Shown piece by piece: positions 1-7,928 of a stretch of DNA of 52,446 bases. Location: positions 1,213,853 to 1,266,298 of the forward strand of contig CP070686.1 in the NCBI GenBank assembly GCA_020353055.1, given 5' to 3'. The first letter of the stretch is position 1, and every line of letters starts with the position of its first letter. The notes beneath the pieces are model-generated. The model saw only the letters and a program-made list of their open reading frames with translations, was not told the DNA's origin and did not search any database. The DNA is from Caldifarciminota bacterium (GTDB lineage: Bacteria; Hydrothermota; Tepidihabitantia; SM23-42). The position numbers and the translations under genes were made by a program.

Positions 1-183
1 AGAAATCTAAGGTTAATTGCGGCAAAACTCGATGATCAAAAGGTCGAGAACCTTTTCAGTTTCGTGAAACAGAATAGGTTCTGGGTAGAATTGTTAGTCC
101 CGCGTATAGACTTCGACTATCACTCCAATGTGATATTTTTCTGCATGAAAAGCTTCGGACAACTGCTACGGCTTGGAGATTAA
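1..183 (+). CDS. C-terminal fragment of an unidentified protein
   Basis: The window opens inside a reading frame: frame 1 is open from the first base and stops at TAA 181-183, giving 60 residues. The fragment mixes charged helix-like sequence (AAKLDDQKVENLFSFVKQ) with an aromatic stretch (FDYHSNVIFFCMKSFG). I do not recognise the family. It is the only frame open through this stretch and no start codon precedes it, so the gene begins outside the window. It runs towards the - strand epimerase gene. Confidence 0.5.
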   Translation, partial: RNLRLIAAKLDDQKVENLFSFVKQNRFWVELLVPRIDFDYHSNVIFFCMKSFGQLLRLGD

Positions 184-432
184 CGCTCTGAGCCACACCC
201 ATGAAGATGAAAACATGCTACTGCTGGAGATACATTCTTATTGTAGACATGCCGACGCTGGAAAGCCCTGAACAATAGACCTTTAGAAGAGGAGAAGTTG
301 ATACGTTGAGATACAGTGACGGAATTACTGCGAATAACGATTTAACGGGAGTAACGATACTAACGTCTTTTCTGTAAAGATCGCATTTCGCATTTCGAAA
401 TTGAAAATGTCTTTTCAGCGATATTACCGCTC
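184..432. other. Intergenic gap between the edge fragment and the epimerase gene
   Basis: No convincing gene lies in these 249 bases. They hold a period-8/period-9 repeat array (285-365, listed separately), then a short CGCATTT CGCATTT direct duplication around 389-403. No hairpin with a T-tract was found to terminate either flanking gene. Confidence 0.5.
285..365 (+). repeat. Composite octamer/nonamer array, copy 1
   Basis: Read in steps of 8 from 285 the sequence is AGAAGAGG, AGAAGTTG, ATACGTTG, AGATACAG, TGACGGAA, TTACTGCG, AATAACGA, TTTAACGG, followed by TAACG units at about 9-bp steps to 365. The order, GA-rich octamers then AACG units, is the same as at 5184-5004 (other strand) and 26515-26679. 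No coding potential or hairpin explains it. Confidence 0.55.
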
Positions 433-1374
433 TTAAGTTTTCAGGTTTTGCAGCCAGGCGACTTCGTTAGTAAGGCCTTTCTCTAAATCATACGCAGGCG
501 CATAGCCAAGTAGTTTCTTTGCCCGAGTGATATCTGCGGCAGTGTGACGAACATCTCCCTTCTGCTTCTCGATATATCTAATTTTCGCCTTTGTACCGGT
601 AACTTTCTCAATAATGCGTATCGTATCATTGACCGTGATCCGCGAACCTCCTCCAATGTTAAAAATATCACCAGCTACCTGCGCATCCATCGCCGAAACA
701 TTGGCATCGATTATATCCTCGATATAGGTGAAATCCCTTGTTTGCTTTCCATCGCCGTAGATGGCGATCTCCTTATCGTTGAGTATTGCCGTGATGAATT
801 TGTTGAAAGCCATGTCCGGACGCTGCCGCGGTCCATAGACGGTAAAGTAACGCAGGCTGACGGTAGGAATGCTATAGTTCTTGTAATACAAATAGCACAG
901 GTGCTCACCGGCCAGCTTGGTTACGCCGTACGGAGATATGGGCATCGGTTTCATGTTTTCAGCGGTGGGGTATGTCTCTGCGTCACCGTAGATGGAGGAC
1001 GAAGATGCATAGATGAACTTCTTCAACTTTACTACTTTGGCTGCCTCAAGAAGGCATTGTGTAGCACGTACGTTGTTTTCCGTGTATATCCTGAAACTTG
1101 AACCCCAGCTCGCACGCACACCTGCCTGTGCTGCCTCGTGGAATACTACATCAATATCCTTCAGCAACGCGGTCAGATCCATCTGTAAAAGATCATCCTC
1201 GTGGAATAAGAATGCCTTGCTATCGTGCATTCTCGACAAATTGGATTCTTTTATCTTTCGAGGATAGTAATCAGTGAAACAATCGACGCCGGTCACTCTA
1301 TGGCCCATGCCGAGCAGCCTCTCAGCCAGATGGGAACCGATGAAACCGGCAACGCCCGTGACAAGAACGTTCAT
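433..1374 (-). CDS. NAD-dependent epimerase/dehydratase (UDP-sugar 4-epimerase-like)
   Basis: A 313-residue extended short-chain dehydrogenase. The Rossmann motif is GVAGFIG (residues 7-13), and the catalytic pair is S125 region plus Y149xxxK153. Overall sequence resembles UDP-glucuronate/UDP-glucose 4-epimerases, which invert the C4 hydroxyl of a nucleotide sugar for surface polysaccharide synthesis; the exact sugar cannot be told. A longer frame starts 21 codons upstream, but ATG at 1374 begins directly with the beta-strand MNVLVTG and overlaps the stop of the upstream HTH gene as ATGA, so I use it. The two genes are probably translationally coupled. Confidence 0.85.
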   Translation of the reverse strand: MNVLVTGVAGFIGSHLAERLLGMGHRVTGVDCFTDYYPRKIKESNLSRMHDSKAFLFHEDDLLQMDLTALLKDIDVVFHEAAQAGVRASWGSSFRIYTENNVRATQCLLEAAKVVKLKKFIYASSSSIYGDAETYPTAENMKPMPISPYGVTKLAGEHLCYLYYKNYSIPTVSLRYFTVYGPRQRPDMAFNKFITAILNDKEIAIYGDGKQTRDFTYIEDIIDANVSAMDAQVAGDIFNIGGGSRITVNDTIRIIEKVTGTKAKIRYIEKQKGDVRHTAADITRAKKLLGYAPAYDLEKGLTNEVAWLQNLKT

Positions 1375-1718
1375 TTCTGCTCGCGGACGGATTTTGGCTC
1401 GGGGATTGGAAGTATAGGGCATTTGCAGAGCAACCATTCGATAGAAATCGATAATTTGCTGGATACGGTCTGTAAAAAGTCAACTGGCACCGGATTACCT
1501 TCCTTTTCATACCGGTGATACTCGTCAAGCGGTAAGCCGAACAACGCGGCGAATCTTTCCTCGTCAATCCGCATGCTTTCCCGCAATGCCCACAGTCTTT
1601 TATTGGATGTTTCGATGTGGTCGACAATGAGATTCCGTAAGTAAACGTCCGGTGGAACGACCCTGGCAACAAAATCGCGCAACAGTTCCAGGCTCAATAG
1701 ACAATCGCGTGTATTCAT
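1371..1718 (-). CDS. Small XRE-like helix-turn-helix protein
   Basis: 115 residues. The middle (about 50-95) reads as a degenerate Cro/CI-type HTH: RIDEERFAALFGLPLDEYHRYE, then VDFLQTVSSKLSISIEWLL. It has no enzymatic motif. Its stop codon overlaps the ATG of the epimerase gene by 4 bp, so the two are co-transcribed. It could be a regulator of the operon, or a remnant domain. No clear Shine-Dalgarno or consensus promoter precedes it. Confidence 0.6.
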   Translation of the reverse strand: MNTRDCLLSLELLRDFVARVVPPDVYLRNLIVDHIETSNKRLWALRESMRIDEERFAALFGLPLDEYHRYEKEGNPVPVDFLQTVSSKLSISIEWLLCKCPILPIPEPKSVREQK

Positions 1719-1790
1719 ACTATGCCCGTAAACTATCCCCGATCACGTCAATATAAACACGTGCACTACGATAAGGACCTTCAGTGATCT

Positions 1791-2270
1791 TCATTCAGGC
1801 AGGTTCTTCAACTGCTCGAGTTTTTCAATGTCAATAAGGTCGGTAGGCCTCGCCGTTTCCTGCTTCATTTTCAGTAGGTCATTATAGTCAACTACAGAAA
1901 TCTCAAAATCATTTATCTTTCTTCGGGTTTTCTTCAAATCGGCCAAATTTCTTGTCAGTAGCACGTCGATCTGCAGTAATGGTACTTCGGGGTTGTAGAA
2001 TGTTATGACCTTCGCATTCTTTTCTCGCATCCATTCCTGTCGCTTACTCGAATCTGCCATGTCCATGACGTCAATTGGCACACCGGGTCTGAAACCTAAT
2101 TTCTCGAGGACCAGCGAAAACCGTTTCACATTGTCCTTTGAAAAATCCATCAAGAAATCGATATCCTTCGTGAATCTAACGTAACCGTACAGCACGACGG
2201 CTACGCCGCCGATAACAGCATAGTCGACCTTTTGCTCTTCCATCGTTTTCAGTATTGATTCAATATTCAT
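1791..2270 (-). CDS. Nucleotidyltransferase-fold protein (DUF6036/AbiEii-like)
   Basis: 159 residues from ATG 2270. The N-terminus has the minimal nucleotidyltransferase signature GGVAVVLYGYVRFTKDIDF: Gly-Gly, then DxD-type acidic residues. The family includes AbiEii-type toxins and antibiotic nucleotidyltransferases, but length and the absence of an AbiEi partner next door give no functional call. A TTG codon at 2282 would add four residues; it lies exactly 6 bp after the TATAAT box, the geometry of the leaderless genes in this window, but TTG is a poor leaderless start. No Shine-Dalgarno precedes either codon. Confidence 0.65.
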   Translation of the reverse strand: MNIESILKTMEEQKVDYAVIGGVAVVLYGYVRFTKDIDFLMDFSKDNVKRFSLVLEKLGFRPGVPIDVMDMADSSKRQEWMREKNAKVITFYNPEVPLLQIDVLLTRNLADLKKTRRKINDFEISVVDYNDLLKMKQETARPTDLIDIEKLEQLKNLPE

Positions 2271-2288
2271 AGTGACGCGCAACTCGGC

Positions 2289-2317
2289 ATTATACGGTCA
2301 AATCGAACGGCTGTCAA
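2289..2317 (-). promoter_or_regulatory. Consensus promoter for the nucleotidyltransferase gene
   Basis: On the - strand TTGACA (2317-2312), a 17-bp spacer and TATAAT (2294-2289). Expected transcription start about 2283, leaving a leader of 0-13 nt depending on the start codon. Confidence 0.75.
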
Positions 2318-2323
2318 GAAATG

Positions 2324-2896
2324 CTAATGAAAAGAGCTGATTACATCACCGATGGTAACCAAAGTAGCGAATCCATACGAAAGGTTCAGTAATGCCGCCT
2401 CGTGCATTTCATCACTGAAAGTAGCCGTACCATCCTTAACAAAATACACTTCAAAACCCCTCATGAAAGCACTGCGGGCTGTCGTTTCACAGCAAAGGTT
2501 CGTAAGAACGCCGCATACTACTACCTGTCGTACCTCTTTTTCCCTTAGTATTCTTTCCAAATCAGTGTTTAAAAAACCATCATACTGGTGCTTTATCACA
2601 ATAGAACCCTTCTTCGCATCAAGGACATCAACGACACGGCTCATTGGGTTATCCTCTTTTATCTTTTCCGCCCACCAGCGCAGCATCAAATTTCCCGGAT
2701 CTTCGGAATCGATGTGCCGAGTGAAAATAACTGGACGCCGGTGCTGGCTAAATATATCGACTAAATCCTTGAGTTTCTGTGCTAATTTATCCGAATCCGG
2801 AACAAAAAAACTGCTCGATCTTTCGCAAAAGTGACGCTGCATATCTACCACCAGCAACGCAGCTGAATCCTTGTGTAAGATGAAATCCTCCCTCAT
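2324..2896 (-). CDS. Isochorismatase-family cysteine hydrolase
   Basis: 190 residues with the family's catalytic triad in order: Asp in LLVVDMQRHF (near 18), Lys in IVIKHQYDGF, and Cys in CGVLTNLCCETTARSAF. Relatives hydrolyse nicotinamide, isochorismate, N-carbamoylsarcosine or ureidoacrylate; this one cannot be assigned among them. A GGAGGAG Shine-Dalgarno lies 10 nt before ATG 2896. The gene stands alone between the nucleotidyltransferase and the exported carboxypeptidase, both on the same strand. Confidence 0.8.
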   Translation of the reverse strand: MREDFILHKDSAALLVVDMQRHFCERSSSFFVPDSDKLAQKLKDLVDIFSQHRRPVIFTRHIDSEDPGNLMLRWWAEKIKEDNPMSRVVDVLDAKKGSIVIKHQYDGFLNTDLERILREKEVRQVVVCGVLTNLCCETTARSAFMRGFEVYFVKDGTATFSDEMHEAALLNLSYGFATLVTIGDVISSFH

Positions 2897-2940
2897 TATT
2901 CGCTCACTCCTCCGTTAGGTTTCTTGCAGCAAAATTATCG

Positions 2941-4929
2941 TCAATCAATGAGCACTATACGCCTTGCCGAAGCTATCTCCGGCCCCGCCAAAAAGTAGAT
3001 GCCTGCAGGCAGATCAACCATCGACCAGTAAGACATTCCAGGTTCGATCATTTCGTCTCTCAATTGTTGCCCGAGCAGGTTGAACAGGCGTATCGTGACC
3101 GGGCTCTGGTGTGAATTGCTGACTTGAAGTAGATCCCCTTTTCTGAGTACGGTCGGCGTAATTTCAAACAATGGGCGTATTAGTTCAGGATCATCACCGC
3201 CCTTTGTAATACCGGTGGGCGCCTGCAAAGCCTCGACGGCATCGAGCATGAACGTGCTCGATGCCTCTATCCGCACGTATCGTGCTGAATCGAGACTCAC
3301 CGTGTTGATATCGAAGTCGTTGACCGCTTCATTCGCCGTACCCAGGGTCTGCCATGGGCCATACCATACATTACTCACCTTAACCGTTGCCGTACCTGAA
3401 CCAGTCGAACGGTAAACCGTCATGTCATTACCGGGATAATCACGTATCGGGCAATCAAAACCCAAGACGATCCACTTGTTCCCATCCACTTGATAGGACT
3501 GGTCATCATGAGGACCGATGGCCTTAACTGGATAGGTCATATTATAAGAAGTCGTAACGTACCGTGTGCCAATGAGTTCTGTCGCGTAGATCGGCAATTC
3601 AGGATTAGGTATCAAACCGACCTCAATATATACTGACGAGTCAGGTGTATTGGCAGGCACGACGACACTATCAATAGTCTTTGGTTCATACCCCGGGCTG
3701 AGTACCGTTACACTGTAAGTTCCCGGTAGGTAGAAACGATGGAAATCACCGTTATCACTTCTTGAATAGCTGCGCCAGTTAGAAGGACCGACATAAATCA
3801 GAGAACGAAGTTTAGTCGGCTCGACACTGAGCGAGTCATAAACGTAACCATGTATACCCTGGCCAGCCTTGTGCATAAGACGCAGCATTGCCGGCCGGTC
3901 ACGGTCGAAAATAGGGTCAATGGAATCGGGCGAAGGCGTTTTATAATAGCAGACCTCAATCGACCATCCCATCTCTCCCCCGCATCCGTAGTCGTAATCC
4001 TTAGTACACCCGTTGATCGAATACATGCCTACCGAGCCCTGCCCATAGGGGTAGCCCGTGAAATACGCATAGCCCTGTGACAAGTGATGTAGCAAATTCT
4101 GCTCTGGAGGCTGCATATAAGATGTGTAAGACCAGGGTTCAGAAATATAAATAGTGCCAGCATGAAACGATACATAAGTAACAAATGAATGACGCCAGAA
4201 ATGCTCGACGAATCTCCGAGCCTCATTCTCACTCATAAAATCTGTACCACAATTCCACTCATCTCCCCACATCCAGCCCCAATTTCGGTTGAGGTCTACG
4301 CTACGGCCATTATAACGGCTGTGTGCTGCAAAACCATCGGGGTTTACCATCGGCGCAATCCAAATTTCGCGCGTATCGACCAGACGCTGGACCAGTGTAT
4401 CCTCGGGGTAATTTTCAAGGAGATACCGGATCATCCAGAAACTCACTGCCCAGCCGATCTTTTCGTCACCATGAACATTTGCCTCGAAGTGTACTTCTGG
4501 CTCAACCTCATCAATTTCTACGTTATCCGAGATCTTCATTATGAGCAGAAGCCGGTTTTGATGACTGTAGCCAAGTGTATCCAGACGGCAGATAGCTGGA
4601 TAATTCGTCGCCATGGCAATCATGGAATCCACAAATGTATCATAAGTAAGATACTGGCTCCTGGATGATTCCGCAATACTGTTCTGCCGGTATATTTCGG
4701 TTATGTTTTTCTGTATAACCTCGATGTCGAATCCCCTCGATCTCACCATTCTGTACATATCCCCGGAGATCTCGGCGACAATATGATCAGGATTGACCTG
4801 ATTTATGATGACACCGTTCCTATCGAGCGATTTGATGTCATCCATTTTCACAGCATTAATTCTGACCAGATCAAGGTCAGTAGCACTTGCCAGACAAACC
4901 AATAAAATAAACCCCGCAATGTATTTCAC
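2941..4929 (-). CDS. Exported M14 zinc carboxypeptidase with C-terminal sorting domain
   Basis: 662 residues from GTG 4929. This start is chosen because GGGGG sits 4 nt upstream and the translation opens with a signal peptide (MKYIAGFILLVCLASA). The M14 catalytic domain has the HxxE zinc motif in NVHGDEKIG, a later His in VSFHAG and the catalytic Glu in WSIEVCYYK. It is followed by a carboxypeptidase-regulatory-like beta domain (IHGYVYDSL...), a discoidin-like domain, and a C-terminal FlgD-like domain ending PAGIYFLAG...RRIVLID. The last is typical of substrates of type IX-like secretion. Likely a cell-surface or secreted peptidase for protein scavenging. Confidence 0.88.
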   Translation of the reverse strand: MKYIAGFILLVCLASATDLDLVRINAVKMDDIKSLDRNGVIINQVNPDHIVAEISGDMYRMVRSRGFDIEVIQKNITEIYRQNSIAESSRSQYLTYDTFVDSMIAMATNYPAICRLDTLGYSHQNRLLLIMKISDNVEIDEVEPEVHFEANVHGDEKIGWAVSFWMIRYLLENYPEDTLVQRLVDTREIWIAPMVNPDGFAAHSRYNGRSVDLNRNWGWMWGDEWNCGTDFMSENEARRFVEHFWRHSFVTYVSFHAGTIYISEPWSYTSYMQPPEQNLLHHLSQGYAYFTGYPYGQGSVGMYSINGCTKDYDYGCGGEMGWSIEVCYYKTPSPDSIDPIFDRDRPAMLRLMHKAGQGIHGYVYDSLSVEPTKLRSLIYVGPSNWRSYSRSDNGDFHRFYLPGTYSVTVLSPGYEPKTIDSVVVPANTPDSSVYIEVGLIPNPELPIYATELIGTRYVTTSYNMTYPVKAIGPHDDQSYQVDGNKWIVLGFDCPIRDYPGNDMTVYRSTGSGTATVKVSNVWYGPWQTLGTANEAVNDFDINTVSLDSARYVRIEASSTFMLDAVEALQAPTGITKGGDDPELIRPLFEITPTVLRKGDLLQVSNSHQSPVTIRLFNLLGQQLRDEMIEPGMSYWSMVDLPAGIYFLAGPEIASARRIVLID

Positions 4930-4966
4930 GTTGCCCCCTGTTTCAAAATAGTCAATTAACAGACGG

Positions 4967-4995
4967 ATTATACGGCAATAGGGATGGGGTGTCAA
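4967..4995 (-). promoter_or_regulatory. Consensus promoter for the M14 peptidase gene
   Basis: On the - strand TTGACA (4995-4990), 17-bp spacer, TATAAT (4972-4967). Predicted start about 4960, giving a leader of roughly 30 nt carrying the GGGGG ribosome site of the GTG start at 4929. Confidence 0.8.
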
Positions 4996-5003
4996 GAACG
5001 GCC

Positions 5004-5184
5004 TTGACCGCTCATACCGTTTGGTTCGTTACTCCCGTTAATTCCGTTATTATCTTTTCTTACCTTCTTAACCTTCTGCCTTCTGAGGCTCTGCCGTTTT
5101 CAGCTTCTCATCCTCTCCCCTTCTCAAGTTCTGTTGTTCAACGCTTCTCAACTTCTTATTTTCTTACCTTCCTAGTTTCTTGTT
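5004..5184 (-). repeat. Composite octamer/nonamer array, copy 2
   Basis: On the + strand 5057-5184 reads as sixteen units of 8 bp (one 9 and one 7): TTCTTACC, TTCTTAACC, TTCTGCC, TTCTGAGG, CTCTGCCG and so on to TTCTTGTT, most starting TTCT. Position 5185 is the stop codon of the nitroreductase gene. Next to it, 5004-5048 is five 9-bp units that on the - strand read AACGGAATT, AACGGGAGT, AACGAACCA, AACGGTATG, AGCGGTCAA. The array fills the gap between a stop codon and the -35 box of the next gene. Confidence 0.75.
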
Positions 5185-5757
5185 TTAACGTGCGTGACCT
5201 ACCGGTATAATATAAAGCGGTTTCTCGTTCTTGAGTTTGAGCAACGCACTGAGTTTGTCGTCGCTAAAGGCACCGACGGGGACCGAACCCAGACCCAACG
5301 CAACCGCCTGGAGGTGTATGTTCTGGGCGCAGTGGCCCGCTTCAATATGCACGTAACGTACGCCGCGTTCTCCATACCGCTGGGTGGTGCGTTCATAAAT
5401 GGCAGTAATAATAATAACTATCCCGGCATCACTGATGAAACGTTGACCGTGCGCGGCGTTCGCGATATCACGCCGAACGTCTCTTTTTATCTCGTGATTC
5501 AACCCATGCGATTCGGGAATGTAACGGAACAATCCATCCTTCTTAGCAATAAACACTTCTAAGGGGTATGTGGCACCGGCAGAAGGCACGGCACGGAATC
5601 CGTATTTGTCTTCGGTCAACCCCTGTGCAGACCATATGATGTTGGATATCTGCTGCATCGTCAATTCTTTATCCTCATAACTTCTCACCGATCTTCTTTC
5701 TTCAATGCACTGCTCCACAGAACGATCAGTGAATTCAGGCAGTGGCAACTTTATCAT
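5185..5757 (-). CDS. SagB-type nitroreductase-family oxidoreductase
   Basis: 190 residues from ATG 5757, which has AGGAGGT 6-7 nt upstream; a longer frame upstream lacks this. Nitroreductase-fold flavoprotein features: IEERRSVRSYEDKELTMQQISNIIWSAQG at the N-terminus (the FMN-binding Arg/Ser pair), PSAGATYPLEVF, and GLGSVPVGAF near the C-terminus. SagB-like members oxidise azolines in peptide natural products, but no cyclodehydratase or precursor gene is nearby, so a general FMN-dependent oxidoreductase is as likely. Its stop codon abuts the octamer array. Confidence 0.8.
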   Translation of the reverse strand: MIKLPLPEFTDRSVEQCIEERRSVRSYEDKELTMQQISNIIWSAQGLTEDKYGFRAVPSAGATYPLEVFIAKKDGLFRYIPESHGLNHEIKRDVRRDIANAAHGQRFISDAGIVIIITAIYERTTQRYGERGVRYVHIEAGHCAQNIHLQAVALGLGSVPVGAFSDDKLSALLKLKNEKPLYIIPVGHAR

Positions 5758-5865
5758 ATCACTACCTCCTATTATGACAAAAAACATGACTGGTATCATA
5801 AAACCTCCCTAAAATATCTTCAAACGTCTGACGGTTACTGCGAAATTTCCGAAACCAAAGGCATT

Positions 5866-5899
5866 AATGGACATAACGATAGTAACGACAGTAGCGCAC
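5866..5899 (+). repeat. AACG nonamer array, copy 3
   Basis: Nine-base units AATGGACAT, AACGATAGT, AACGACAGT, AGCGCACC ending exactly at the stop codon (5900) of the histone-deacetylase-family gene. The units match those at 5004-5048 and 26635-26679. Confidence 0.55.
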
Positions 5900-6793
5900 C
5901 TAATGTTCTTTGAGTCGTTCCGTCATCACCCGCGCGGTATTGCAGTGAATTAGAACAGTGTCTTCAACATTTTCTGCATAACCACCGCCGAGAACAGCAA
6001 TCACAGGAATATTCGCATCACTAACCTTGTTGATTACGAGTTCATCTCTTTTTCTCAAACCTTCCACGGTCAATCTTAGGCTGCCGAGCTGATCGAATAT
6101 GTATGGATCCGCACCGGCAAGATAAATCACAAAGTCAGGTCCAAATTCGCCGAAGATCCTTACCAGCGCTCCTTCTAACATACCGAGATACTCTTCATCA
6201 TCAATGCCGTTGCACAAGCCAATGTCCAGATCCGACTTCTGTTTAGCCGGATAGAGACGTTCCTGGTGGATGGAAAAAGTGAATACACGTTTTTCATTTT
6301 CGAAGAACTTCGCTGTCCCATTACCCTGGTGCAGATCACAGTCGATCACGGCAACCCTTTTTCTACCCTGTCCCAGCATCATGACGGCACTGAACACAAC
6401 GTCATTGAGATAGCAGAAACCTTCGGCATGATCACTGAAAGCGTGGTGAAAACCACCGCCAATATGAAAGCAGGCGCCGGTCTCAAGAGCCGTGTGTGCC
6501 GCTAAAGATGAACCGCCGCAGCACAGAATCTGTGCATCGATGATATCTTTTTTAACCGGCATTTCGGAAGGATAGGTACGGGAGGTCACGCGATAATTGA
6601 GAAGGTCGTCAAGATATTCCTGCGTCAAAATGTGTAGTAATTGCTCGTTATCTGGACTTTCCGGAAGCAATACGTTGTCACTCTTTATCAAACCATCGGT
6701 AAGCAACTGTTTGTATATCAGGTCGTACTTCTCGGTTGGAAATACATGAAACCCAATGTCGGCATGGTAATCAGGAGAATAGACGAATTTCAA
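5900..6793 (-). CDS. Histone deacetylase-family (acetoin utilization-type) hydrolase
   Basis: 297 residues from TTG 6793, with GGAAGGG about 8 nt upstream; the ATG nearby is out of frame and stops at once. Zinc-dependent deacetylase features are present: GGGFHHAFSDHAEGFCYLNDV with the catalytic His pair, IDCDLHQGNGTA carrying the Asp/His metal ligands, and a later Asp in YLAGADPY. Bacterial members deacetylate acetylpolyamines or acetyl-lysine; the substrate is unknown. The HDAC domain spans nearly the whole protein. It lies between the nitroreductase and kinase genes on the same strand, with gaps of about 100 bp. Confidence 0.88.
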   Translation of the reverse strand: MKFVYSPDYHADIGFHVFPTEKYDLIYKQLLTDGLIKSDNVLLPESPDNEQLLHILTQEYLDDLLNYRVTSRTYPSEMPVKKDIIDAQILCCGGSSLAAHTALETGACFHIGGGFHHAFSDHAEGFCYLNDVVFSAVMMLGQGRKRVAVIDCDLHQGNGTAKFFENEKRVFTFSIHQERLYPAKQKSDLDIGLCNGIDDEEYLGMLEGALVRIFGEFGPDFVIYLAGADPYIFDQLGSLRLTVEGLRKRDELVINKVSDANIPVIAVLGGGYAENVEDTVLIHCNTARVMTERLKEH

Positions 6794-6902
6794 TTGCGCA
6801 TTCCCTTCCGAAAATCGATCCTCGGGACACTGAATTCTGCAGCCAAATCAAAGATTTGGGCCGAATGCGTGTCGAATTTCGGATTTATCAGTAAAAGGGC
6901 GG

Positions 6903-7928
6903 TCACTTGCTGAAGAGTATTCTCAAGAGAACGAAGACAAAAGCACCAACGACAAAGATCAAGAGAAAATAAAGAATAAACACATTAATCTTACTGCCAC
7001 GTTTCTTCTTTTTAATCTTCTTCTTATTCTTCCTGATAACCGTTGTCGTTTGTTTTCTCAACTCTGTTTTATTAACCAGTTGACTCATGATCCGCTCGCT
7101 GCGTGCGATATTCTGCCAGCCCGCGAACCTTTCGAGATCGTGCAGCATATATGCAACGCTCTCATAGCGGCGGTTGAGATTCTTCTTCAAGGCTTTGTTT
7201 ATGATACGTGCCATGCCGAAACTGTGATGCGGGTCGAGCCATAGCGGTGAACGGTACTTACCGCGTCTGATCTTTGACGTGATCTCCTCCGCGCTATCAC
7301 CCCAGAATGGCTTTTTACCGGTGACCAATTCATACAGCACGATTCCGATTGAAAAAATATCTGATTGCGCGGTGAGTTTCTTGCCTACTGCCTGTTCCGG
7401 TGACATGTAGCATGGCGTCCCGATCAAAGTACCGATCGAAGTCAGGTCACGTGCAGTTTCATCTTTGGCAACACCAAAATCAGTAACCTTCAACTTACCA
7501 TCCTTGGCGATCAATACATTGGTCGGTTTGATGTCCCTGTGTATGACATTATTCTTATGCGCGTAATCGACCGCCAGGCAAATCTCGCGGCAAATCGTCG
7601 CTGCGATTGCCGGATGGAGCGGTGCCTCGCTATCTATGATCTCAGAAAGACCCAATCCATCGACATATTGCATCACAAGATAGCTGGTCTGACCGATATT
7701 AAAATAGTCGTAGATTGACACAATATTGGGATGCTCAAGTTCCGCTGTAATCAAGGCTTCATTCTTGAATCGCTTCCGGTATTCGACACCTGAGGATCTG
7801 CTCATCTCCTTGACTACTACGACCCTGTTCAGAGGCACCTGTATCGCCGTATAAATCTTGGCCATACCGCCCTTTCCAATTATGTCCAGTATCTTGTAGT
7901 TGCCGACGTATCTGATCTCTTTAGTCAT
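6903..7928 (-). CDS. Membrane-anchored Ser/Thr protein kinase (PknB-like, no PASTA domains)
   Basis: 341 residues from ATG 7928, which overlaps the end of the FHA-GGDEF gene by 8 bp. A longer frame would run back into that gene and lacks kinase homology. Kinase motifs: GKGGMAKIY (18-26), ATP Lys40, HRDIKPTN (130-137), DFG (150-152), TPCYMSPEQ in the activation segment. After the kinase domain come a very basic stretch (KKNKKKIKKKKRGSK) and one transmembrane helix (about 314-337) with almost nothing beyond it. So it is tail-anchored with a cytosolic kinase and no extracellular sensor. Its FHA-bearing neighbour is an obvious candidate substrate or partner. Confidence 0.9.
   Translation of the reverse strand: MTKEIRYVGNYKILDIIGKGGMAKIYTAIQVPLNRVVVVKEMSRSSGVEYRKRFKNEALITAELEHPNIVSIYDYFNIGQTSYLVMQYVDGLGLSEIIDSEAPLHPAIAATICREICLAVDYAHKNNVIHRDIKPTNVLIAKDGKLKVTDFGVAKDETARDLTSIGTLIGTPCYMSPEQAVGKKLTAQSDIFSIGIVLYELVTGKKPFWGDSAEEITSKIRRGKYRSPLWLDPHHSFGMARIINKALKKNLNRRYESVAYMLHDLERFAGWQNIARSERIMSQLVNKTELRKQTTTVIRKNKKKIKKKKRGSKINVFILYFLLIFVVGAFVFVLLRILFSK

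Noticed and set aside
544-1101. 185-codon + strand frame opposite the epimerase gene
   Set aside because: It is the mirror frame of a clear epimerase, with no recognisable protein features or ribosome site.
1791-2270. AbiE-type toxin-antitoxin system
   Set aside because: Only the nucleotidyltransferase fold is seen; no AbiEi antitoxin is adjacent.
4189-4668. 159-codon + strand frame inside the M14 peptidase region
   Set aside because: It lies opposite conserved catalytic sequence of the peptidase and has no family features.
5004-5184. CRISPR array
   Set aside because: Units are 8-9 bp, directly abutting and degenerate, without spacers, and no cas gene is in the window.
5185-5757. Thiazole/oxazole-modified peptide cluster based on the SagB-type protein
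   Set aside because: No cyclodehydratase, E1-like protein or precursor peptide gene nearby.
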